Origin: Pleurodeles waltl | Lineage: Eukaryota; Chordata; Amphibia; Caudata; Salamandridae | Assembly: GCF_031143425.1 (NCBI RefSeq) | Contig: NC_090440.1 | Span: forward strand, 338,275,844-338,339,843 | Direction: 5' to 3' | Length of the DNA: 64,000 nt | Notes under the pieces: generated by a model | What the model was told of the DNA's origin: nothing | Databases searched by the model: none | Seen by the model: the letters and a program-made list of their open reading frames with translations, nothing else | In this document: piece after piece, positions 33,242 through 44,286 of the stretch | Numbering within the stretch: position 1 is the first letter of the stretch | Layout of the letters: every line of letters begins with the position of its first letter | Program-made: the position numbers and the translations under genes

Positions 33242-34340
33242 GGCACGTCTTCTGGGGCATGTGATGAGATGGCGGCATCCTCCGGTGTACAGACCCCTGG
33301 TGGACCTGTCGACAATGGAAGAGAGACACATCATAGTCACATACAGACTTGATCATGCAACAATCCAGGAACTGTGTGCCCAGTTGGAGCCAGATCTGAT
33401 GTCAGCTATCCGTCATCCCACAGGAACACCCCGTCTAGTACAGGTCCTGTCAGTACTCCATTTCCTGGCAAGTGGTTCTTTTCAAATGTTCTCTAACGTG
33501 TTGTCCAGAGTGTTGTCTGCCCTGCTGAAACACATGCACAATTAGATCGTGTTCCCTCTGGTGGAGGATTTGCCCACAGTGAAAGGTGACTTCTGTGCCC
33601 TGGGACATATCCCCAACATCATTGGTGCCATTGATGGGACACATGTGGCATTAGTATCACCACGCAGGAGTGAACAGGTATACAGAAACCGGAAGAGCTA
33701 CCATTCGATGAATGTGCAGATTGTGTGTTTGGCAGACCAGTACATCTCCCATGTGAATGCCAAGTTTCCTGGCTCAGTGCATGACGCTTACATTTTGAGG
33801 AATAGCAGTATCCCTTATGTGATGGGGCAACTCCAGAGACACCGTGTGTGGGTAATAGGTGAGGCCAAGGACCCAATACAGTGTGTATAGGTGTCTGGGT
33901 ATGGGGTTGTCTCTAAGGGTTAGTGTGTGTCTAACAGTTGTCCCTCGATATTTTCAGGTGACTCTGGTTACTCCAATCTGTCATGGCTACTGACCCCAGT
34001 GAGGAATCCTAGGACAAGGGGAGAGGAATGCTACAATGAGGCACATGGGCGAACTAGGAGGGTGATCGAACGCACCTTTGGCCTCCTTAAGGCCAGATTC
34101 CGGTGCCTCCATCTGACAGGTGGTTCCCTCTACTACTCACCAAAGAAGGTGTGCCAGATCATCGTGGCCCGCTGTATGCTGCACAACCTGGCTTTGCGAC
34201 AGCAGGTGCCTTTTCTGAAGGAGGATGGACCAGATGGTGGCCTTGTGGCAGCTGTGAAGCCTGTGGACAGTGAAGAAGAGGAGACAGAAGAAGAGGATAT
34301 CAACAACCGAAACAACATAATCATGCAATACTTCCAGTGA
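33242..34340 (+). pseudogene. HARBI1-like DDE transposase, H3, exons 2-3, best preserved copy
   Basis: Exon 2 33242-33858, exon 3 33958-34340; 99-bp GT-AG intron joined as VIG|DSGY. With exon 1 at 28948-29030 the predicted product is about 360 codons, close to the family's usual size. Catalytic residues: Asp in IGAIDGTH, Asp in GSVHDAY, Glu in [12 protein letters not shown]; tail acidic (EEEETEEED) ending QYFQ. Defects: a 36-bp in-frame deletion after SGSFQ (12 residues present in H1) and one TAG at 33543-33545. No frameshift was found. The ATG at 33264 in frame is an alternative start. Confidence 0.85.
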
Positions 34341-34819
34341 GACACAGGTAAGAAGATGTCACTGCCTCCCACATCTCATACAATTGTTGGAGCTAGCATA
34401 AGTCTGTCATTTTCACTCAGTGTATGGACCCTGACTTGTCACTTTGGCTTTCCATTTCACAGATCTGGGTCCCACTTTGTGCCCTCTGCTATGTTTTCTC
34501 CTGGCCTACAGCGGTGTTACATTGGTATGTGCACAAGTAAATTGACATTGCTATATTCCATGGTTATTGCAATTACACATTTGTGAAAGCCCAGACTGAC
34601 TCCAGATTGTTTAGTGATTGAAGTGTGTTTATTTCTGTGCAAATAAGTGGAGGGGGTTGTAAAATGGGCTGGGGTGGTGGTGGAGGAATGTCCATGGCAG
34701 AGTCCAGTCTATTTGTATCACAGGTGCATTGTCCAAAGGGGCATTGGAAGTGGAGCAATGGCAGTTTAACGATGGACAGGGTGACATTGTGGGACAGAAG
34801 AGTGACATTCAGGAGGGTA

Positions 34820-36246
34820 TCATTTACCGGCGGGGGTCTTGGCAATGTTCTCTGTCTTGTTCCTGGATCTCAGGGACCGCTTACAGGGTGGTTCTCTATC
34901 TGTAGGGGGTGGGGTGTTGTGTTCTTGTGGCGGTGCCTCCTGTCCACTAGCGGCGGCGGAGGTGGAGGGCTGTTCATCATCCAGGCTAGTGTCAGGGGCC
35001 ACTGTGTCCCTCCTGGTGGTGACAAGGTCTTGCAGCACCCCTGCAACGGTGACCAGGGTGTTGTTAATGGACTTCAAGTCCTCCCTGATCCCAAGGTAGT
35101 GTTCCACCTGCAGTCGCTGGGTCTTCTGAAACGTGGCCAGTACTGTTGCCATCGTCTCCTGGGAATGATGGTAAGCTCCCATGATGTTGGAGAGTGCCTT
35201 GTGGAGAGTGGGTTCCCTGGGCCTGTCCTCCCCTTGTCGTACAGAAGTCCTCCAAGCTTCTCTGTTGTCCTGTGCCTCTGTCCCCTGAACCGTGTGCCCA
35301 CTGCCACTGCCCCCAGGTCCCTGATTTTCTTGGGTTGGTGGGGTTGCCTGGGTTCCCTGTAGTGGTGGATACACTGCTGATTGACGTGTCCTGGGGACAG
35401 AGGGATGGGCCCGCTGGGTGCGTGCTGTGCTGGTGTTTCCTGAGGGGGGAGGCTCCGTGGTGGCATGTGACTGTGTCAGGGGAACCGACTGTCCCGAGGT
35501 CCATGATGGGACGGGCTGGTCATCTTGATCCAGGCATGCAGAGCTGCTGTCATCACTGCGGGTCTCTTCTGTGGGGGGGGCTGGATATGTCTGCCACCTC
35601 GTGTCCGGTGACGTTGGGTAGGGGTCCTGTTGGGGTGTAATAGCATAATTATTGTATCTGTGTGTGCCATTGTGTGCAATGGGTGGTGAACCTCTACTAG
35701 AGTGCTTGCATTCTTGGCTTGGTCCTTGTGTGATAGTTGGTTTGGGGTCTGTGTGGGTATCTGTACTGGACATGCTTTGGTGATGGGGGTACATGCATTT
35801 GTGTTACATGCAGGGCTTGTTTTTGGGATGTGTGGGTTGTGTTGATGGGGTATCTGTGGGTTGTTGGGGTGATGGGTAAGGGTGGGGTATGTGATGGCAT
35901 GCAGGTAGGGTGGGGGATATTGTAGTAAAGATTTGCCTTACCGGAGTCCAGTCATCCTGCTACTCCTGCGAGGCCCTCAGGATGCAGAATTGCCAAGACT
36001 TGCTCCTCCAATGTTGTTAGTTGTGGGGGAGGAGGTGGGAGTCCACCGCCAGTCCTCTGTACTGCAATCTGGTGACTGGAGACCCCTGAATGCACCTTCC
36101 CCCGTAGGTCTTCCACCTCTTCCTGATGTCATCCTGTGTTCTTGGATGCTGTCCAACTGCGTTGACCCTGTCGACAATTCTGCGCCATAGCTCCATCTTC
36201 CTTGCAATGGATGTCTGCTGCACCTGTGATCCGAATAGCTGTGGCT
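34820..36246 (-). pseudogene. First Myb/SANT-like gene of Harbinger (left gene), H3, 5'-truncated
   Basis: Exon 2 (35626-34820) is fully open: DPYPTSPDT, a Pro/Thr/Ser-rich stretch, GTEAQDNREAWRTSVRQGED, a long amphipathic helix (QKTQRLQVEHYLGIRED, LKSINNTLVTVAGVL) likely forming a coiled coil, then an acidic-to-basic tail CKRSLRSRNKTENIAKTP. Exon 1 keeps only the middle and end of the Myb domain (MELWRRIVDRVNAVG, QDDIRKRW) because the element is cut at 36246, and loses frame by 1 bp after KRW. No ATG for the full protein remains. Confidence 0.75.
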
Positions 36247-36803
36247 CTTTTGGAGGGTGTCACAAGGAGGAGGCTTTTGGCATGGGGAGCAGGTCAAGAA
36301 TTGTGGAGAGTCATTGCTGTAGTATGAAAAGACAGGCATGACTGTAGGTGTTGGTCTCTGTTGACAAGAAGCGTAGATCTCACATTGCTGGTCATTGTGA
36401 GTGTTGCAGTTGGTGCAAAGAGAAACCTGCTTCAGCTTCCCATTAGTGGTCTTCATAGGCAGTCAATTCTTTGTGTAACGAGCCTGAGGAGGTGTAAACA
36501 CTGATGATAGCCAAAGGTCCAGGACTCCTAGGCACCGCTTGAGGATCAAGTCTCACTCTAGGAGAGGTCAGCAGCAGGGTCAGATGGATCCAGGCAGGTC
36601 CAGTTGGTGCTGGCCAGCTGGGCGGTTGCATTGAGGCCTCTGAAAGCATGTTGTGTCCCCATAACTTATACAGGAGGTCAGCCAACTGACCTTGGACTCA
36701 CTCTGGGTTTGCTGGGCTTTGGATAAGCAGGTTCAATCTTGCTTCTTCGGGCTAAATGAGAGGCCTTCCAGTAGCAGGGCAGTCCTTCTAGCAGCATGGC
36801 AAT
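36247..36803 (+). mobile_element. Older LTR, left part, split by LTR C
   Basis: Non-coding sequence ending GCAGCATGGCAAT that continues at 39287 after LTR C. It resembles the middle of the TGTTAGA-family LTRs (AGCAGGGCAGTCCTTCTAGCAG). Its own 5' end is missing where it meets truncated H3. Together with 39287-40194 it makes one old, 5'-truncated LTR. Confidence 0.55.
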
Positions 36804-39286
36804 TGTTAGAAACTGGCTTTCTGGTTTGCCTGGGTATGCACCTAAGCCAGGCAGAACCCACTACTCTAGTCAGAGCGAGGGAGTTATACGCCCGGGATAA
36901 CCCATGCTCACCCCCTTGGTAGCTTGGCACAAGCAGTCAGGCCTATCCCAAAGCAAAATGTAAAGCATTTGTACAACACACATGACACAATAATGCACCA
37001 CAAAGGAAACACAACAAGTTATATAAAAATAAACTGTATTGCACAAAACATCATTGGACCAAACACAAAATGTATCAGTTATACCCAGATATGCAAGCAG
37101 TTGTCAGAACATCACACAGGGTGCTAGTACTCTGCAAAAATAAGCAGTAGTCAGGTAGCACAAGCAGTAGTCAGGTTGTCATTATTACCAAAAACGCACA
37201 TGAGAATAAGCATAGTATCAGAAATGCAGGAGACCATCATGAAGGCAGGTAGAGTGAAGCATTCCCCTCAGGCACATGTCACAATAAACACGTTGTCATG
37301 AATACCAGGACATCATCATGAATGCGCCTAAAATGAAAACATTTTCACGTTGTCCCCGTCATAGAACAATATCCTTCCCCACACGAATAATGGGGAGAAT
37401 GATCCTATGAGTGAGCAACATACACAGGAATCAACCCCTGTACCTTCTACCTGCAGGACAGATACGATTTATGGTGAGTGAGAACCTACCATGGCCGGCA
37501 CCGGAGCTCCTGTGCTGCTACTCTGGCAAATATGGTACTTTTGCAGGATCTACAGTAAGGGCCCTACTCCTCTTGTGGGGGCTGCTACCACAAGAAATGC
37601 AGCACTGTGGCTATGGGGGGGGGGGCAGGCGGCTCTTGCTGACTCTATTTCCCCACGGCCAGAAAATTATTTATCCAGCAGCCTGCTGCATGTGATGCCA
37701 CGGCTGCTATGTGCCACCAGGCCTGGAGTGCCCTGTCTAACAGGAACTTCTCCCCCAGGGAACGAGGTGGGAAACTGGCATCCTCACAACACACCCGCTT
37801 ATAAGAGGGGGGCTGCCGACGCTTCCTCCGGATCTGCCAAACTCAGCTCCTCTGTGTTGCCAGAGACCACGTGTCTCCTCCAATGGCAGGAAGGCCTCTC
37901 AGGGTCCTCCCCACATACAACAGGTTGCTGGCTGGCCTTTCCCACAACAGCCACAGCATCATCCTGACACTCCCTTGGCTAGCGGGCACTTCCCTCCGCA
38001 GCCTCACTGATTTCAGCCCGGGCCACGGCAGTGATTTCTTCCCGGAAAGGGCCTGTCTGTGCCCCGGGGGCGCTTAGGAGAGCGGGCTCATACACGTTGA
38101 CTCTCCAGGCTCCTCATGCGCTGATTTCAACAAGAAAGGGCTCAAAATGGAAAAGAAATAGAGATGCAGGTTCAGATGGACAAGGGGCAGGAAACCAACA
38201 CCTTTTTGGAGAACATTTGAACACAAAGCAGGACAGTTATGCAGTGGTGGTTCCTCCTGGCAGTACCCCAGTGCCTTGGGGGGACCACAGTCAGGGCCAC
38301 CCTGTGATCATCAGGCATCAGCACAAGAAACGGAAGGGTAGTCCAGATGAGTCTTTTGTATAGTCTAGTAGCCCCTCTGGCAGAGGTTCAGTCCCAGTTC
38401 CAAAAGTGCTCTAAAGATGTCGGAGACAGCCTCCTGTACTTATACTCAATTTGTGCAGACTCCACAAAAGTGGGAGAGGGGGTTCCAACCAGCACTAACT
38501 GGTACCAGGAATGTCCCCTGCACCAGACGTGGATTGGAGGCAAGCTGCAAAACACCAGAGTCATAAGCACAGAGAAATTCTCACTTTCTGAAAGTGACAT
38601 TTCTATAATGGTAATAAAAATCCACCTACACTTGTAAGCAGCATTTCTCAATACCATTCCAACCATACCAAATATTCTACACCACTCCTCATAGCGGAAA
38701 CAATACCACTAAGACATATGTTAGGGCATTTCCAATGCAGTCCTATGCGAGAGGCAACACTGACAGAAGTGAGAAACCCAATAGCCTGTCACTACTAGAA
38801 AAAGACATATGTCCTACCGTTGACATACACATCACCCAGTCCATAGGACTAACCAGGGCCTAACTCAAGGGTGACTTATATGTAGTCAAAGGGGAGTTTC
38901 AGATGTGGCAAAGTGACTTTAGCTGCCAGGTCCCTGTGGCAGTAAACTTCACAGACAGTCTATGCGGTAGAAGGCCTGAAACAGGTTTGAAAGGCTACTT
39001 CTGTGGGTGGTGCAAGCTGCATTCCAGACCCATTAGTAGCATTTATTTAGGAGGCCCTGGGCATAGGGATATCATTGGACAAGGGACTTTCAGGTAAATT
39101 AAATGTGTCAATTAGGTGAAAGCCAATCATGCCAAGTTTAGAAGGGAGAGCACATGCAGTTGAGCACTGATCAGCAGCGGTAAGGTAATCAGAGTCCTAA
39201 CGTCAACAAAAAGGTTCTGAAAAAACCTAGGAGGTGGGAGGCAAAACATTTGGGGATGACCCTGTGAAAAAGGGCCAAGTCCAACA
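36804..39286 (+). mobile_element. Solo LTR C of the TGTTAGA family, nested, perfect TSD
   Basis: Starts TGTTAGAAACTGGC and ends GGGCCAAGTCCAACA, 2483 bp, flanked by GCAAT at 36799-36803 and 39287-39291. Shared blocks with LTR B include CTCTAGTCAG and CCCCTTGGTAGCTTGGCA near the start. Open frames inside (for example 37491-37967) show no retroelement motif and are taken as chance. It lies within the older LTR. Confidence 0.75.
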
Positions 39287-40194
39287 GCAATCCTTCTGGT
39301 TTTCCCATAGGTCCTCGAGTGTTTTGAAGCAACAACTTCTGTACCTGGTGCCAGCCTTTGTGTTGGGGAATTCCCTGAAATTCCACTCAAACTGTTTCTG
39401 GTCTGTTTTTCCCCTTCTCCTAGTCCTGGCTCCATACTGTCAAAGATGACAAAGGGAAGGGTTGGCCTAGTGTAGGGGCAGAGACCTTTGAAATGTAATC
39501 TGGACAGGGTACGGCTCCTCCCCAGCTATCCTGTCATGAAGACCCGCTCCCCTCACATCTAGTCTTCCATTGTCTCACTGTCTGTAGGCAATTTACAAAC
39601 CCACAACAAAACAAAATACAATAATGTGAAAGTATTAATAACGCAACCTAGTTTTAGTCTATGGGAGAGATAGACCTTACAACAGTAAAAAAAACGGCTT
39701 ACAAGTTTTTTGTGTCAGGATATATAAAACATAAACATACACTTTTTAAATACATTACACTCTATCCTACAAGACTGCAGGTCCTACTATAGATTGACTT
39801 ATATGTATAAAAAAGAGTGTTTTTTAGGATGTTTTAGACATGGCAAAAAGTTTATTTTGCCCGGTCGAAATGGCAGTTTAAAACTAAACTACAGGCTGCA
39901 GTGGCAGGCCGGAGACATGTTTTAGAAGACTATTTTGGTGCATGGCACAAAGCGTGGTGCTGCCCACAAGCAGCAATTTTCACATAGTACTATTTTTTAG
40001 GGACTTACAAATAAATTAAATGTGTCATTATGTGTAAGCCAATTTGAACACGTAAACACAAGAACATTAGTGCTGGTTAGCAGGGGAAAAATCCAAATCC
40101 AAGTCCCAATAGGAACAACATCTGGTTCAGCAAAAGTCAGGCACAACTCAGACAGTTAGGGCAAAACGTTTGGGGGAATTCCACACCAAGAATG
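39287..40194 (+). mobile_element. Older LTR, right part
   Basis: Continues 36803. The last 600 bases align in order with the ends of LTRs A-C (GGGAGAGATAGACCTTACAACAG; ATTTTTTAGGGACTTAC; GCTGGTTAGCAG; CCACACCAAGAATGTCAGAC). The terminal TCTAACA has decayed to GTCAGACC. A/T-rich drift supports greater age than LTR C. Confidence 0.55.
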
Positions 40195-42310
40195 TCAGAC
40201 CTGCCAGTAACTGATTGTAGAGAGGCAATGGCTTGACCAATTTCAAGCCATATTATTGACTGGGGATGTAAGTTAGGGGTTTAAAGACTGCTCTTATAAT
40301 ATATTTTTACTTTTCCCCCTACATACAATTGTACTAAATCATAATTGAGAGTTGAGATTATCCTGAACAGAAAGTTCACATATGGATGGTGCCTTGTTCA
40401 TTTGGATGTTCTGAAATTAGACCATTTTCGACCTATTGAAAGTTACTAGCATTGATATAATCTCAGGTCTCTTTGATATTATTCAGGAAGTTTTGGACCA
40501 CAGAGGATTTGGATTTAGTGATATCTTGAGGTTCATAATATATATTGACTTGGCTGGTGGCTCCCAAATGTGAAGCAGATATTGTGTACAGTTACCGGTC
40601 TTGTTGATTCATTTTGCATAACACTCATTCTTTGCAACATTCATGGCAGCACTATAAAAATCTCCAACTTTATTAACAGCAACCTTAATGTTACATTAAT
40701 TGACCTATTAACACCAAACTGTAGCAGTTATTATCATCTTCTGAATTAGGCAAAGTTTTTCAGACTTTTGCAAGTTTCTACGATTCTCTTTCATCAGGCA
40801 TCATCATAAGGACTCCCACAAAGTAACAAGGCTACTTGATTTGGGGAAGCAGCACCTCTGCGTTGTAGACGATTGAGTCACTCCTACTCCAGATGGCAGC
40901 TGTTGGCCCAACCCCCTGGCTCATTAGCAGTACCTCACTAAAACCCAACCGGTAAAGGTATTTGGTGCAGCCTTGCATGGACTCTGAAAACCCCTCAGGG
41001 AAATCATGGTGGAAACCAGTCTTATCCTTTTCTCTCCACATACAAGTCTCTCACACACATAGGCAAAAAAGAGAAGCAGGACGGTTTTCAATACATTTAT
41101 TGAAAGGACTGTAATCTATGATAAAATGCATGAGCTGCAATGATTAGGATAATGAGGAGTAACAAAATTAGTATTGTGAAAATCAGAGATGTGAATATAA
41201 ACAACCCCAACATATTTGTAATAATATGATTACACAATTCCTACTTAAAAGCCTAATCTCTAGCCCCTAAGCGAAAGCATGGTGATGTAAGACAAATCTG
41301 TCTGTACACTGTCCATGAGAAGCACACCACACACTAGTTACCTTGATACAAGGTCAGACCGCCAGTTTCCATATCAGGATCCATGGAGGCACAAAGGCTT
41401 GGGGCTACTGAAAACCCGCTTGCAGCATGGATGAAAATTCTGGCTGGAACCCCCTTTAATACCCTGTGCCCTACAAGATGTTTTTATAGGGGACACGTTT
41501 ATGTTCATGCACAGAAACCTGATGTGGGTATGTACCCAAGCAGTGGACTGTTTACACAGTCTTGTGGTCAGCAATCCAAAATATTATTCTGTATGCCTAG
41601 CATCCCGTTCTTGTGATTTTAAGGAAAAAAACAGATACAAAGTTTGTCATCCATAGCACTGAAAATTACGCCTTTGCAGAACAGTAGCTTATATTGATAT
41701 TAAAACAATACCACTAAAAGGTTTAGAAAAATAAAATGAATAAAAACTGCAGAGCATGATAACTAGGTAAAAAGGAACATTCCTCTAGCCTAGGCTAACC
41801 TATCACTGTGCACAGGCAACTCACTAAAATGGACCCACAAAAGCATTCTGTCAAGTAGAGGAGAAAATCAGTGATATTTTACACACTGCTGCTACAGTAT
41901 ACGCTAACTAAAGCCGTGGTCCAGCCCAGTTTGGCAGGAAGCATATTAAAAGTAGATATGCTACTCAAGCATTTTTTTTGATTACTAACATCATTTCTTA
42001 AATGTGTTCCACAGGACCCTAGAGTTAGAGTTCGGATCGATCACTGACTTGGAAATAGTTGTAAGGACATGATTGCATGAGAAAACTCCAAGTACGAAGG
42101 TCATTTTTGTCTTAAATGTGTTAGAGATATGAGCAAAATGTTGAGCATAACTTTGAGTTTGAGCAGTCAATATTAGTCAAAACACTACAGCTCTACATTG
42201 GTCTTGGATGGAGTCCACCCAAGTATCATCAAGCTGCTCAGACCAAAGTATATTATCACCCAGTGTTGATTCTCAATAAGTTTGTTTCCTTCAAAAAAGT
42301 GTTAGGTCCG
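40195..42310. other. Unassigned AT-rich DNA
   Basis: No gene family recognised in either strand; the longest frame (40832-41041 minus) has no motif. 40800-41600 has the look of an old interspersed repeat (AATACATTTATTGAAAGG) but I could not place it. 41700-41900 has short blocks (GGTTTAGAAAAATA) like the 5' part of the TGTTAGA LTRs. Confidence 0.35.
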
Positions 42311-44286
42311 TGTTAGACAAGACAGCCTTAGGGTCACCTTCCCTCAACTTTTTGCCTGCCTCCCTCCATTTTTCTATTCTCGTTTTTGCTGGTATTAGGA
42401 CTGTGCACACTTTACCACTGTACACCAGTGCTTGTGCTCTTTCCCCTAAACAAGTAACATTGGCTCCTGCCCAATTGCCATATTTAATTTACTTATATAT
42501 CCCTCTTAACCATTTGTTAGGCCTGCCATTGCAAGGCCTGTGTGTGCAGTTTACTGCCACCTCGAATTGGCATTTAAAACCCCATGCCAAACCTTACACT
42601 TCCCTTTTATTACATGTGTCACCCCTAGGGTAGGTCTTGTGTGACCTACAGAGCAGGATACAGTCTATTTAAAAGGCGAGACATGTATCTTTACATTTTA
42701 CATGTCCTGGTATTAAAAGACTCTCAAAGTTGTTTTTCACTAATGTGAGACCTACTTTTCTCACAGGCCAGCATTGATAATTCCTTAATGTACTTTTAAG
42801 CTGTGATTCCGGATCAGAAAGCAGTAGCTACATCATGTTTCATATCTTTTGAATGGCAATGATAAATCCTCTTTTCCAGTAACTTTGGGTGTAACATTAC
42901 TATTTTAGAAATGCCACATTTAGAAAATAGGCATCTCTCTCTGTTCTTACTTCTTTGGGTGCCTTACAGCCTGTCTCCAAAACACATCTGATCTGGGCTG
43001 GGTGACAGATACATTTGTACATTCCATCCATATAGCAACAATCTCACAACACTCAACTGAACCTGCATGCATCTGCATTATGATGTGTCTTCCTGGGCAG
43101 AAAGAATGGGAGGGTCTCACACCTACACTTCGAAGGGTAGTGGCCTGACCCCACACAAAGGACTGGTTACCCCCCATAGATAGCTTGGCAGACAGGACTG
43201 GGCTGAAAGGGAACTGGTCCACTTCATCGCCACTCTTTGAAGTCAGCCCCACTTCAAAGGCATTTTGGGGTATAAGTACTGGGCAACTGACCCCATAAAA
43301 TCAGACACTCCAGGAACTGAATCTCTGTCAGAGGACTGCTTTGCTGCTCAAATGACCTGTTTTCTGGAGGGACTGCTTTGCTGCTTGTTGCCCTGATACC
43401 TGCTGCCCTCTGACCCTGCTGGAAGTATTCTGCCTTTCCTCCAAAGGGAACTCCAAGAGCTTGCTTGCTTGCCCCCTATTCTCCTGCAGTTTCAGGGACA
43501 TCAGAGACTACGTACTGCCTCTCCTGGTGCTGCTGGATTCTGCATTCTGTGAGTCTCACCCTTGCCTGAGGTGCCCCCTCCAAATTCTGGGCCTCAGAAG
43601 TGGGTTCTGCAGGTGATGTCTTCAAAAAGTCACGCATTGCCTCGAGTGCAGGAGAAATGTGTTCCTTTGACACAGAGGCAGTTCGATGACGGCGGATTCA
43701 CAGCTTGTACAGCCCGATGATGACACTCTGCATGGCTTGACAATGAAGTATTCCCACTTACTTCAAACAAGTTTGCCACCGACCCATAGAAAATATTTAT
43801 GCCTCAGAAATGGGTGCTGTGCTCCATCCAAAGTATTGTTTCAGCATACCCTGCGTGGGTTCTGTAGCCAGCCTACCCTCCATCGTGGTCGGCCTGAAAT
43901 TTGGATTTGCACCAGTCCCTTGTGACCTCAAGTAACCTTTCCACTGCTAGCAACTTCTAACCACTATTTTCAATTTCAAATTTTCTTTATCAATTACTGT
44001 CTCAACTTCTACTAGTTGGATTTTTGTCATTTTGGTATTTTATTACTCAGATACATATTCTCTATTTTTCTAACCTAGTGCAGAGACTTTGCATGTTTTT
44101 TCACTGAGTTATTGCACAAATACTTGATGCATTGTCTTCTAAGTTACGCCTGTCTGTTCTGTGCCAAGCTACCAGAGAGTGAGCACAGGATAATTTAGGT
44201 TGTGTTGTGACTTACCCTCACTAGAATTGTGGTTCCTATTTAGACAGGGTGCATGCCTCTGCCAACTAGACCCCCAGTTTCTAACA
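42311..44286 (-). mobile_element. Solo LTR D of the TGTTAGA family, inverted
   Basis: On the minus strand it starts TGTTAGAAACTGGG at 44286 and carries GGGTAAGTCACAACACAACC, TATCCTGTGCTCAC and ACCAGTGCTAA-like blocks of LTR A; it ends TCTAACA at 42311. Flanks GTCCG and GCCAG match at 3 of 5 positions, so a target duplication is not shown. No internal region. Confidence 0.65.

Larger units (their letters stand above)
28635..36246 (-). mobile_element. Harbinger-type DNA transposon copy H3, left end missing
   Basis: Begins with the right TIR GGCCCTCATTACAACCC at 28635 and runs in reverse through terminal exon, 64- and 74-bp arrays, right gene, transposase and left gene, then stops abruptly at 36246 inside the left gene's Myb domain, next to LTR sequence. 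It belongs with H1 in a subfamily (transposase RWRHPPVYRPLVDLSTMEERH). Confidence 0.85.

Noticed and set aside
37491..37967. A 158-codon plus frame inside LTR C
   Set aside because: Not conserved in the sister LTRs and no recognisable domain.
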